In this document: piece after piece, positions 24,475 through 32,049 of the stretch
Numbering within the stretch: the stretch's first letter is position 1
How the letters are laid out: each line of letters begins with the position of its first letter
From: Methylococcales bacterium
GTDB taxonomy: Bacteria; Pseudomonadota; Gammaproteobacteria; Methylococcales; Methylomonadaceae
DNA: 32,049 bases
Assembly: GCA_030654015.1 (NCBI GenBank)
Contig: JAURYI010000131.1
Span: 1 to 32,049, forward strand
Direction of reading: 5' to 3'
Notes under the pieces: model-generated
Told to the model about the DNA's origin: nothing
Seen by the model: the letters and a program-made list of their open reading frames with translations, nothing else
Database searches by the model: none
Program-made: the position numbers and the translations under genes

Positions 24475-25584
24475 ATGGCTTTTCAATTACGTTTCGGATT
24501 TATTATTCCGCTCTTTTTCAGCATGACTGTATGGGCTGAGAATATTCAGATAAAACCTAATCATCCTGAGCAATATACGGTAGTCAGACACGATACCTTA
24601 TGGGATATATCGGGTAAATTTTTACAGCATCCCTGGCAGTGGCCGCAATTGTGGAGTCAAAACAGCCAAATCAAAAACCCGCATCTTATTTATCCGGGCG
24701 ATACCATTTATTTTTCCATGGTCAACGGCAAGCCGCAATTGAACCTGACGCGCAATTTCCAGCAAACGCGGTCTGACGCTCCCTGTATTCTTAAAGAAGA
24801 AGATTTTAAAAACGGGCGTAAAAATTTTGCACTGACTAAAGACGGGAAATTAAAACCCTGTATTCGAGAGTCCGACATTGAACAACCCATCAAACTGATT
24901 CCGTATCATCAAATCGCAAAATATTTAAGCTCACCCAAAGTAGTCGGTGAAAACGAACTAAATAACACACCTTATGTGGTTGATATGGCGAATGATCACG
25001 TCATTGCGGGTGCGGGTGATAAAATTTATGTTCGTGCCATATACCACGCGCCAAATACCAAATTTATGGTGTATCGGGCGGGCAGTACCTTTGTCGATGC
25101 CGACACACAGGAAGTATTAGGCTATGAAGCAAAATATATTGCCGAGACAGTACTACGTCAGGCAGGCGATCCCGCTACTCTGGAAGTTATTCAATCAGAC
25201 AGCGAAATTCGTATAGGTGATCGAGCTATGCCGCTGGTAGAAGATGAAGTCAGCCTGAATTATTTTGCCCGACCACCTGAGCAACCGATAAGAGGCAGTA
25301 TCATCAGTGTACTTAACGGCGTATCACAAATCGGTATTGATAACGTCGTGGTGATTGATAAAGGCAGTCGGGACGGTTTGTTACCCGGTCATGAACTGGA
25401 TATTTATCAAAACGGCGGTGTAACCCGCGATCCCTACAGTGCTATTAAAAGTGATACTGTGCGGCTTCCTGATGAACTAGCAGGGATGTTGATGGTATTT
25501 CGTACCTTTGACCGCGTGAGTTATGCGCTGGTGATGGAAGCACAAAAACCGTTACACATTTTAGATAGAGTTCAAACACCCTGA
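24475..25584 (+). CDS. LysM-domain exported protein
   Basis: A 369-residue exported protein with a signal peptide (residues 1 to about 21, ending VWA) and one LysM domain at about 34-82 (YTVVRHDTLWDIS ... NPHLIYPGDTIYF). LysM binds peptidoglycan or chitin-like glycans. The remaining part is beta-rich and matches the conserved gammaproteobacterial LysM protein encoded just before dprA, whose exact function is unknown. Its TGA stop overlaps the presumed start of dprA (CTGA). Confidence 0.88.
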   Translation: MAFQLRFGFIIPLFFSMTVWAENIQIKPNHPEQYTVVRHDTLWDISGKFLQHPWQWPQLWSQNSQIKNPHLIYPGDTIYFSMVNGKPQLNLTRNFQQTRSDAPCILKEEDFKNGRKNFALTKDGKLKPCIRESDIEQPIKLIPYHQIAKYLSSPKVVGENELNNTPYVVDMANDHVIAGAGDKIYVRAIYHAPNTKFMVYRAGSTFVDADTQEVLGYEAKYIAETVLRQAGDPATLEVIQSDSEIRIGDRAMPLVEDEVSLNYFARPPEQPIRGSIISVLNGVSQIGIDNVVVIDKGSRDGLLPGHELDIYQNGGVTRDPYSAIKSDTVRLPDELAGMLMVFRTFDRVSYALVMEAQKPLHILDRVQTP

Positions 25585-26687
25585 ATACTAACGCGCAAAC
25601 CCAAGATAACGACCTGAAATACTGGCTTGCGCTACTGCGCACGCCAGCTATCGGTTGCCGCACTTTTCTCAAGCTCTTAAAAACCCACACACCCGAACAG
25701 TTATTTGCTGAATCAGCCAATAATTGGACGCGCTTAGGGTTAAAAACCGAAACCATTGCCGCCCTTAAAAATCCCGATTGGGCTGTGATTGATAGCGATT
25801 TAGTGTGGATAGACCAGCCCAACAACTGGGCAATCACCATTGAAGACGCACTGTATCCGCCGTTATTAAAAGAACTCAGCGATCCGCCGCCCGTATTATT
25901 TGTACGCGGCAATATCGCCTTATTGACCCTGCCGCAAATCGCCATTGTCGGCAGTCGCAACCCTTCTACAATGGGCAAAGAAACCGCCTTTGAATTTGCC
26001 AAAAGTCTCAGCCATTGCGGTTTTGTCATTACCAGCGGCTTGGCATTAGGCATTGATGCCGCCAGTCACCAAGGCGCATTAAACGTCGGTGGTTTCACCA
26101 TTGCCGTGGCAGGTACAGGCTTGGATCGCGTGTACCCTGCGCGACACAAAGACCTCGCTACGGAAATTGTCAACAAAGGCGCGATGGTGTCTGAGTTCCC
26201 GCCCGGCACAACCGCCAAAGCCAACCATTTTCCCAGACGCAACCGCATTATCAGCGGCTTAAGCCAAGGTTTATTAGTGGTTGAAGCCGCCAAACAAAGC
26301 GGCTCATTGATTACCGCGCGGATGGCATTGGAACAAAATCGTGAAGTCTTCGCCATTCCGGGCAGCATTCACAACCCCTTGGCACGCGGCTGTAATGCGC
26401 TAATCCGTGAAGGGGCAAAGCTGGTCGAAACCACCCAAGATATTCTCGAAGAACTTAATCAATATAATCAACAAGATACAGATTTACCTATTGCGACGAT
26501 GCAATCAATACTTGACCTAGGGCAACAAACATTATTGAATCGTGTCCAATTCAGCCCGACTTCCATTGATGATTTAGTTGCCGACAGCGGTGAACCAGTG
26601 GAAATTATTTCCTCAATGTTATTGATTTTGGAGTTGCAAGGCTACCTAGAAGCAACCGCTGGCGGTTGCTATGTCCGTATAAAATGA
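25581..26687 (+). CDS. dprA: DNA-processing protein DprA (probable CTG start)
   Basis: Loads RecA onto incoming single-stranded DNA in natural transformation. The Rossmann-like core shows GSRNPS, SGLALGIDAASHQGAL, AGTGLDRVYPARH, SEFPPGT, FPRRNRIISGLS, GSLITARMA and REVFAIPGS. A C-terminal winged-helix-like segment follows (TSIDDLVADSGEP). The first normal start in this frame is GTG 25785, but that would cut off a clearly homologous N-terminus (LKYWLALLRTPAIGCRTFLKLL ...). In-frame TAG 25566-25568 leaves no ATG, GTG or TTG before it. CTG at 25581, overlapping the LysM gene stop as CTGA, gives 368 residues, a normal DprA length. Function firm; start inferred. Confidence 0.9.
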   Translation: MNTNAQTQDNDLKYWLALLRTPAIGCRTFLKLLKTHTPEQLFAESANNWTRLGLKTETIAALKNPDWAVIDSDLVWIDQPNNWAITIEDALYPPLLKELSDPPPVLFVRGNIALLTLPQIAIVGSRNPSTMGKETAFEFAKSLSHCGFVITSGLALGIDAASHQGALNVGGFTIAVAGTGLDRVYPARHKDLATEIVNKGAMVSEFPPGTTAKANHFPRRNRIISGLSQGLLVVEAAKQSGSLITARMALEQNREVFAIPGSIHNPLARGCNALIREGAKLVETTQDILEELNQYNQQDTDLPIATMQSILDLGQQTLLNRVQFSPTSIDDLVADSGEPVEIISSMLLILELQGYLEATAGGCYVRIK

Positions 26688-26700
26688 CCAGACACTGCCC

Positions 26701-27168
26701 ATGAAAGAAAATATTTTTGATGTTCTAATGTACTTATTTGAAAACTATATGGAAGAAGAAATTGAAATTTTTCCAGATACCGATGTCATTAGAACTGAAC
26801 TGATGGAAGCGGGATTTCAACAACTCGAAGTCAACAAAGCCTTCGACTGGTTGGAATCGCTCAGTCTACAAGGCTTGATACAAGCCAGTATCGCGCCCAC
26901 GTTCCGCATTTTTTGCCGTCAGGAAATTGAAAAGCTGGATATAGAATGCCGCAGTTTAATCCTGTTTCTGGAAAAAAACGGTATTTTAAATTCCACCAAC
27001 CGCGAGATAGTCATTGATAGAGCAATGGCACTGGAAGACGAAGAAATTTCTCTGGAAAAACTCAAATGGATTACGCTGATGGTGTTACTCAGCCAGCCCA
27101 ATGAAGAAATCGCCTTCTCACGCATGGAAGACTTTGTGTACGATCTCGTACCGACCTATTTGCATTAA
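26701..27168 (+). CDS. smg: Smg family protein
   Basis: Conserved 155-residue protein encoded between dprA and topA in many gammaproteobacteria; cellular role still unclear. The family start MKENIFDVLMYLFENY is present, as is the acidic, helix-rich body (IFPDTDVIRTELMEAGF, then EDEEISLEKLKWITLMVL). It begins 13 bases after the dprA stop and is probably in the same transcript. Length is the usual one for Smg (about 157). Confidence 0.93.
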   Translation: MKENIFDVLMYLFENYMEEEIEIFPDTDVIRTELMEAGFQQLEVNKAFDWLESLSLQGLIQASIAPTFRIFCRQEIEKLDIECRSLILFLEKNGILNSTNREIVIDRAMALEDEEISLEKLKWITLMVLLSQPNEEIAFSRMEDFVYDLVPTYLH

Positions 27169-27186
27169 TTTATCGTTCCCATACCG

Positions 27187-27255
27187 TAGGTTGGGGTGAG
27201 TTTCGAACCCCAACATATCGTGAGTGAGTTGGGGTTCATACCTCACCCCAACCTA
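27187..27255. repeat. Nested inverted repeat between smg and topA
   Basis: TAGGTTGGGGTGAG (27187-27200) is the exact reverse complement of 27242-27255. Inside, GAACCCCAAC (27205-27214) is the reverse complement of GTTGGGGTTC (27229-27238). The 69 bases look like a compact non-coding mobile or REP-type element. Confidence 0.8.
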
Positions 27256-27311
27256 AAAACGATCAGAACCCTATCATCATTCATCCCTCAGCCACGCGCA
27301 TTATTGATTAA

Positions 27312-29621
27312 ATGACTAAGCATCTTGTTATTGTAGAATCTCCTGCAAAAGCCAAAACCATCGAGAAATACCTCGGCAAAGACTTTCAAGTATTGGCATC
27401 CTACGGACACGTCCGCGACCTGATACCGAAAGAAGGCGCAGTTGACCCCAGCCATGACTTCGCTATGAAATACGAAGTCATTGACCGCAATCAAAAGCAC
27501 GTTCAAGCCATCAGTGCCGCCCTGAAAAACGCCGATGTGTTATATCTCGCGACTGACCCTGATAGAGAAGGCGAAGCTATTTCGTGGCATTTATACGAAC
27601 TGCTCAAAGCCAAAAAACTCATTAAAGACAAACCCGTGCATCGCGTGGTGTTTCATGAAATCACCAAAAAAGCCGTCACCGAAGCGATTGCCAACCCTGC
27701 CGAACTAGACACCAACTTAATCAACGCCCAGCAAGCCCGCCGCGCCTTGGATTATCTGGTCGGCTTTAACTTATCGCCGTTATTGTGGAAAAAAATCCGC
27801 CGTGGCTTATCCGCAGGGCGCGTACAAAGCCCCGCATTACGCATGATAGTCGAGCGCGAACTGGAAATTGAAGCCTTTAAAAGCCGCGAATACTGGACGA
27901 TTGACGCGCTGTTAAACGCCGATGAACAAACCTTTAAAGCCAAATTAACCTATCTACAAGGCGAAAAACTCACCCAGTTCCGCATCAACACCGCCGAACT
28001 TGCCGAACAAAGTAAACAAACGCTATTAGCCGCCGCCAACGGGCAATTAATCGTCAGCAAACAGGAAAAGAAACAACAAAAACGCCATCCTGCACCGCCA
28101 TTTATTACCTCAACGCTGCAACAGGAAGCCTCGCGTAAACTAGGATTTACTACCAAACGCACCATGTCTGTCGCCCAGCAACTGTACGAAGGTATAGATG
28201 TAGGCGGCGAAACCGCAGGTCTTATCACCTATATGCGTACCGATTCGGTCAATTTAGCCGTAGAAGCCGTTGCGGAAATGCGCGAGCTAATTGTGGAAAA
28301 CTATGGCGCGGCAAACCTGCCCAAAGAAGCGCGGGTTTTTAAAACCAAATCCAAAAACGCCCAAGAAGCGCACGAAGCCATACGCCCGACCAATCCGCGT
28401 TACACACCCAGCCAAATCAAATCGTATTTGAGCGCGGAACAATTCAAGCTCTATGAACTCATCTGGAAGCGCACCATTGCCTGCCAAATGATTCATGCCA
28501 CGCTGAACAGCGTCTCCGTCGATTTAAGCTGTGCGGACGGATTGCATATTTTCAGAGCCACAGGTTCAAGCATTGCCAATGCGGGCTTCATGACCGTTTA
28601 CTTAGAAGGCAAAGACGACAGCAAAGAAAGCGATGACAAAGAAAGTTTCCTGCCCGAGTTAACCGAAGGGCGCGTTGTTCCATTGCAAGACATTCTCACA
28701 GGGCAACATTTTACCGAGCCACCCCCGCGTTACGGCGAAGCCAGCTTGGTTAAATCGCTGGAAGAACACGGCATCGGCAGACCGTCCACTTATTCGGCGA
28801 TTATTTCCACGCTGCAAAACCGTGAATATGTCACGCTGGACAGCAAGCGGTTTTACCCCACCGACGTGGGTCGTATCGTGAATAAATTCTTAACCGAACA
28901 TTTCACCAAATACGTTGATTACAGCTTCACCGCCAATCTGGAAGATGATTTAGACGCGGTATCACGCGGTGAAAAAGACTGGATTCCGTTAATGCACGCT
29001 TTCTGGCAACCCTTTACGACCCTGATTGCCGACAAAGAAACCAGCGTGCAGCGTAAAGACGTTACCCAAGAAGCCATAGATGAGTTGTGCCCAGACTGCG
29101 GCAGTCCATTATCTATCCGCCTAGGTCGCAATGGTCGCTTTATCGGTTGCACCAACTACCCAGACTGCTCCTACACGCGCAATTTAACAGGCGACGGCGA
29201 ATCCAGTGAGCCTGAAATTGTCGAAGGTCGCGTTTGTCCATCATGTGAGTCGCCGTTAATTTTCAAAACAGGTAAATACGGTAAATTTATCGGCTGTAGC
29301 GCGTACCCCAAATGCCGCCACATCGAACCCCTAGAAAAACCCAGCGACACAGGCGTGGAATGCCCGCAATGTAAAAAAGGCAGCATCCTGAAACGCAAAT
29401 CGGGCAAAGGCAAAATATTCTATTCCTGCTCCAATTACCCAAAATGTGATTACGCGCTCTGGAATCAGCCCGTCAAAGAAAGCTGCCCCGAATGCCAATG
29501 GCCAATATTAACCATCAAAGAAACCAAACGCCGTGGCGTGGAAAAAGTCTGCCCGCAAAAAGACTGTAAATACGCTACGCCGTATGAGGGTGAACTGGGT
29601 GATGGGCAGGGCGAGTCATAA
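27312..29621 (+). CDS. topA: DNA topoisomerase I
   Basis: Type IA topoisomerase that relaxes negative supercoils. The 769 residues contain the Toprim domain (IVESPAKAKTIEKYLG near the N-terminus and TDPDREGEA), the catalytic tyrosine Y307 in ITYMRTDS (E. coli Y319), and four C-terminal zinc-ribbon repeats with paired CxxC: CPDCG/CTNYPDC, CPSCE/CSAYPKC, CPQCK/CSNYPKC and CPECQ/CPQKDC. E. coli TopA has 865 residues; the zinc part is organised somewhat differently here, but the enzyme looks complete. 143 bases separate it from smg, partly a repeat. Confidence 0.97.
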   Translation: MTKHLVIVESPAKAKTIEKYLGKDFQVLASYGHVRDLIPKEGAVDPSHDFAMKYEVIDRNQKHVQAISAALKNADVLYLATDPDREGEAISWHLYELLKAKKLIKDKPVHRVVFHEITKKAVTEAIANPAELDTNLINAQQARRALDYLVGFNLSPLLWKKIRRGLSAGRVQSPALRMIVERELEIEAFKSREYWTIDALLNADEQTFKAKLTYLQGEKLTQFRINTAELAEQSKQTLLAAANGQLIVSKQEKKQQKRHPAPPFITSTLQQEASRKLGFTTKRTMSVAQQLYEGIDVGGETAGLITYMRTDSVNLAVEAVAEMRELIVENYGAANLPKEARVFKTKSKNAQEAHEAIRPTNPRYTPSQIKSYLSAEQFKLYELIWKRTIACQMIHATLNSVSVDLSCADGLHIFRATGSSIANAGFMTVYLEGKDDSKESDDKESFLPELTEGRVVPLQDILTGQHFTEPPPRYGEASLVKSLEEHGIGRPSTYSAIISTLQNREYVTLDSKRFYPTDVGRIVNKFLTEHFTKYVDYSFTANLEDDLDAVSRGEKDWIPLMHAFWQPFTTLIADKETSVQRKDVTQEAIDELCPDCGSPLSIRLGRNGRFIGCTNYPDCSYTRNLTGDGESSEPEIVEGRVCPSCESPLIFKTGKYGKFIGCSAYPKCRHIEPLEKPSDTGVECPQCKKGSILKRKSGKGKIFYSCSNYPKCDYALWNQPVKESCPECQWPILTIKETKRRGVEKVCPQKDCKYATPYEGELGDGQGES

Positions 29622-29636
29622 TACTCCCAAGATTAT

Positions 29637-29659
29637 CGGGTTACGCTACGGCTAACCCG
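29637..29659. repeat. Small hairpin after topA
   Basis: CGGGTTA (29637-29643) pairs with TAACCCG (29653-29659). It lies 16 bases after the topA stop and 24 bases before the ATPase gene. No T-run follows. It looks like a fragment of another interspersed palindrome. Confidence 0.6.
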
Positions 29660-29682
29660 ACCTAAGAATATATACCATTAAT

Positions 29683-30720
29683 ATGTTAAAAAAACTTACT
29701 TTAGACAATATCACTACGTTTCAACACGCGGAATTTAATTTATCCAAAGGTATTAATATTATCATTGGTGAAAATTCCAGCGGTAAAAGTCATGTATTAA
29801 AAATGGCTTATAGTGTGGCTACTATTTGGGAGCAGTGCGGTAAAGAAGCCTGGAGTAAGCAATTAGCTAAAAAAATAATTGGTGTATTTGGCATTGAAGG
29901 ATTACTTGAATTACGCAATCACACCACATTACTTTCTACCGATATATACAAATACAGTATTACATCAGAGTTTTTTGTTAATCATAAAAGTATTGAAAGT
30001 CAACAACTGAGTTTTGTTCTAAATACGCAGAACAAAATTAGCATTAATGGTAGTATTCCTCATGCACCACTTTTAAATAAGCCCATATTTATTCCCGCCA
30101 AAGAAGTATTATCTGTTTTTCCTAATTTTATCAGTTTGTACGAAAAATTCGCTTTATCGTTTGATGAAACCTATTATGATTTATGCAAAGCGATTGATAA
30201 TCCATTATTAAAAAATCCTGACCAGAATCTTATTAGTAAGTTAGAAAATATTATGGGTGGTAAAATTGTATTTAAAGGAAATCAATTTTATCTACAAACA
30301 GAAAATGGTGAAATGAACATTTTTATGGTTGCAGAGGGATGGCGTAAACTAGGAATGCTATCGTATTTAATCGCCAACGATTCATTAAAAGAAAATAGTA
30401 TTTTATTTTGGGATGAACCTGAAACCAATTTAAACCCACGTCTAATCAAACAATTAGCGGCTTTTCTGGTTGAATTAAGCCAGCATAATATTCAAATAAT
30501 TATCGCAACGCATAATTTATTTCTAATGAAATATTTTGATTATTTACTTAAGCAACCAAATAATACTATTCCTGCCGCTTTTTTCAGTTTAGTAAAAACT
30601 GAAAAGGGTGTTTCAGTGGAACAAGGTGAACGATTAAATCAATTAACCACCATTGCCGCATTAGAAGAAGAATTAGCCTTGTACGACCAAGAACAAGCAT
30701 TGATGTATAGTCAATGGTAG
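29683..30720 (+). CDS. ABC/SMC-like AAA ATPase of a two-gene accessory module
   Basis: A 345-residue ATPase of the RecF/OLD/AAA_15-AAA_21 type. Walker A is G29-ENSSGK-S36, Walker B plus catalytic Glu is LFWDEP (D244, E245), the D-loop-like TNLNP follows, and the switch histidine is H277 in ATHNLF. A region before Walker B, AEGWRKLGMLSYL, stands where the ABC signature helix is expected but lacks LSGGQ. The insert between the two Walker motifs (about residues 60-215) is short and unfamiliar; no Toprim or HNH nuclease is fused. G+C is low (17 of 60 in 30121-30180, against 31 of 60 in 27481-27540 of topA), suggesting transfer. The next gene begins seven bases after the stop. The specific family is not recognised. 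Confidence 0.85.
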   Translation: MLKKLTLDNITTFQHAEFNLSKGINIIIGENSSGKSHVLKMAYSVATIWEQCGKEAWSKQLAKKIIGVFGIEGLLELRNHTTLLSTDIYKYSITSEFFVNHKSIESQQLSFVLNTQNKISINGSIPHAPLLNKPIFIPAKEVLSVFPNFISLYEKFALSFDETYYDLCKAIDNPLLKNPDQNLISKLENIMGGKIVFKGNQFYLQTENGEMNIFMVAEGWRKLGMLSYLIANDSLKENSILFWDEPETNLNPRLIKQLAAFLVELSQHNIQIIIATHNLFLMKYFDYLLKQPNNTIPAAFFSLVKTEKGVSVEQGERLNQLTTIAALEEELALYDQEQALMYSQW

Positions 30721-30727
30721 AAAGATA

Positions 30728-31366
30728 ATGACAACTATTTTGACTGAAAAAAGCTTGAATGGAAGTGTATTAGCGTTTGAGTTTTCTGATAAATGGCAGG
30801 CTTGTAAATATGATGAACAGCCTTTTTATACTGAAATTAAATATCAAGATTTTAAAGGTGTCGATTTTATAGCTTTATCTAGTAACGGTTTGTTATTAAT
30901 GGAAGTAAAATATATTACAGCATCTAATAAAAAGAGCTTCCTACGTTTCACTGCTGATGCAGACGATGATAAAGTTAAAAAAATAAAAGACTTGCTAACA
31001 AAAACACAACTACAAAAAGTTATTATTCGCTCAAAACGTCCTTATCTAGTTGATGAAATTAGCAAAAAAATTAGAGATACATTATTAGGATTATTTGCTA
31101 GTTATCGAAAGGAAGATACAGAATTATTCTCCTATTCACAACCGCTGTTTACTCATAATGATAAACCAATTTTAGTATTGTTTTTTTTAGAACGTAATAC
31201 TGAATTAAACCAAGAAGAAAACTTCAAACCCTTAGCATCCAATTTAAAATTAGCGATTGAACAAAAGTTAAGTTTCTTAGGTAATATTCAAGTTGGTGTT
31301 GTTAATAGTTTGACCTTACCCGCTGCATTAGAAATTAATATCTTAGAAAATACCCCCTATTCTTAA
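30728..31366 (+). CDS. Putative PD-(D/E)XK nuclease-like partner protein
   Basis: A 212-residue protein that I do not recognise as a named family. It carries a compact motif typical of PD-(D/E)XK nucleases: D46 in KGVDFIAL, then a beta-strand ending LLMEVKYI with E59 and K61; an upstream E36 could be the helix acid. The rest is Lys-rich, with a helix-forming segment around 105-125 (LVDEISKKIRDTLLGLF) and a strand ILVLFFLE at 148-155. No signal or membrane segment. It follows the ATPase gene by seven bases and shares its low G+C, so the two form one unit. A role as the effector nuclease of the pair is inference from motif and position. Confidence 0.6.
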   Translation: MTTILTEKSLNGSVLAFEFSDKWQACKYDEQPFYTEIKYQDFKGVDFIALSSNGLLLMEVKYITASNKKSFLRFTADADDDKVKKIKDLLTKTQLQKVIIRSKRPYLVDEISKKIRDTLLGLFASYRKEDTELFSYSQPLFTHNDKPILVLFFLERNTELNQEENFKPLASNLKLAIEQKLSFLGNIQVGVVNSLTLPAALEINILENTPYS

Positions 31367-31380
31367 TCCAGAGTTTTATC

Positions 31381-31938
31381 ATGCCCAAAAATTATTCTTC
31401 CGACATCAACACCGCCGTTCAACAACTGAAAGCAGGTAAAGTGATTGCCTATCCGACTGAAGCCGTGTATGGCTTGGGTTGTGATCCGCTGAATGAAGCG
31501 GCGGTGATGCACTTGCTGCATATCAAACAACGTCCGATAGAAAAAGGGCTGATTTTAATTGCCGCTTCATTGCAACAGCTTGAACCGTATTTGCTGTTGA
31601 CTGAGGAGATAGTGGCGCGGATCACGCCGACGTGGCCGGGTGCAGTGACGTGGGTGATTCCTGCGCGTGCTGATGTACCGAAATGGCTGACAGGCGAACA
31701 TAACAGTCTTGCAGTCAGAGTCACCGCGCACCCTGTCTCCCAGCAATTAGCGCGTGATTATGGCAGTCCGTTAGTGTCCACCAGTGCCAACGAAACCACG
31801 CAACCGTCAATGAGAACCGCCGAGCAGGTGTTAAGCGTGTTTGGTGATAGTGATATTTTTATTCTGGACGGTAAAGTCGGCGAACTGGCACAAGAAACGG
31901 CGATTTATGATGCGGTGAGCGGGGCGCGGTTGCGGTAG
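31381..31938 (+). CDS. tsaC: Threonylcarbamoyl-AMP synthase, TsaC/YrdC type
   Basis: Makes threonylcarbamoyl-AMP from threonine, bicarbonate and ATP for the t6A37 modification of ANN-decoding tRNAs. The 185 residues form one YrdC domain, with YPTEAVYGLGCDP near the N-terminus, KQRPIEKGLILI, TWPGAVTWV, SLAVRVTAHP and PLVSTSANE. Length matches TsaC (E. coli 190) rather than the longer Sua5. In many gammaproteobacteria it follows dprA-smg-topA directly; here the ATPase-nuclease pair intervenes and G+C returns to the higher level at its start. Confidence 0.94.
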   Translation: MPKNYSSDINTAVQQLKAGKVIAYPTEAVYGLGCDPLNEAAVMHLLHIKQRPIEKGLILIAASLQQLEPYLLLTEEIVARITPTWPGAVTWVIPARADVPKWLTGEHNSLAVRVTAHPVSQQLARDYGSPLVSTSANETTQPSMRTAEQVLSVFGDSDIFILDGKVGELAQETAIYDAVSGARLR

Positions 31939-31959
31939 AGACGTTGCATTGCAACGTCT
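31939..31959. repeat. Dispersed palindrome, AGACGTTGCA family, copy 3
   Basis: AGACGTTGCA, one central T, then the exact reverse complement. It starts immediately after the tsaC stop codon and is the same element as 8280-8300 apart from the central base. Confidence 0.8.
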
Positions 31960-31982
31960 GTACAACGTCACAATCTAGTTTT

Positions 31983-32042
31983 CTCTCGTTCCCACGCGCC
32001 TGAGACTGTGAAAGTATTTATGTGGGAGAGGCTTTAGCCTCG
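31983..32042. repeat. Further dispersed repeat fragments at the right edge
   Basis: TCTCGTTCCCACGCGC (31983-31998) is the same end sequence as the repeats at 19355-19430 and 21057-21119. After it, GAGGCT/AGCCTC around 32029-32042 forms a small hairpin preceded by GTGGGA, resembling a REP-type unit. The element continues beyond the window. Confidence 0.6.
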
Positions 32043-32049
32043 CATTCGA

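Noticed and set aside
25785-25787. GTG 25785 as start of dprA
   Set aside because: It would remove about 68 residues that match the normal DprA N-terminal domain.
25445-26053. 202-codon minus-strand ORF over the LysM/dprA junction
   Set aside because: Antisense to two clear genes, and the predicted protein looks like reverse-strand shadow.
29683-31366. Known Septu, Gabija or PARIS system
   Set aside because: The partner lacks HNH, UvrD-like helicase or Toprim features, and the ATPase has no fused Toprim; motif-level evidence does not support any of these names.

Overview
The window (32,049 bp) is a gammaproteobacterial chromosome segment. The housekeeping gene order shows this: engB / cytochrome c4 / dsbA, then def-fmt-rsmB-DUF4390-ntrY-like, then LysM-dprA-smg-topA ... 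tsaC, all typical of Gammaproteobacteria. A cytochrome c4, a heme A synthase and many small dispersed palindromes would fit a methanotroph-like (Methylococcales) or related aerobic bacterium, but that narrower assignment is inference; I saw no methane or sulfur genes.

Region 1 (1-5156): a Type III restriction-modification locus. The mod gene is cut by the window edge inside a pentanucleotide repeat that is in frame with the methyltransferase. Both alternative frames meet TAA within 12 bases of the repeat, which is the arrangement of a phase-variable mod. The target-recognition part of mod is far more AT-rich than its flanks. A dense block of palindromes separates mod from res. Region 2 (5206-11869): RNase P RNA (minus), a Slp-type lipoprotein with a Tyr/Gly-rich tail, engB, then cytochrome c4 and dsbA on the plus strand, a GH17-type membrane glycosidase and a hydrolase-like lipoprotein (minus), and an unknown 99-residue protein. 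Region 3 (11921-15461): cmoA, a ygfZ-ctaA pair overlapping by 4 bases, and a methyltransferase of unknown target.

Region 4 (15517-23867, all minus): formylation/deformylation and rRNA methylation genes (def, fmt, rsmB), a DUF4390-type protein, a TPR protein, an NtrY-like sensor kinase, an FHA protein and a PP2C phosphatase. The ntrX regulator usually found directly after ntrY is absent; the FHA-PP2C pair occupies its place. A dispersed palindromic repeat lies between the TPR gene and the kinase, and a second copy lies inside the 5' coding part of the DUF4390 gene. Region 5 (24059-31938, all plus): a small helical protein, LysM protein, dprA (apparently with a CTG start), smg, topA, then an AT-rich two-gene insert encoding an ABC/SMC-like ATPase and a protein with a PD-(D/E)XK-like nuclease motif, followed by tsaC.

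The two candidates for unusual biology are the repeat-bearing mod gene at the left end and the ATPase-nuclease pair between topA and tsaC, which looks like a compact accessory, possibly defence, module. At least five families of small palindromic repeats fill the intergenic spaces.
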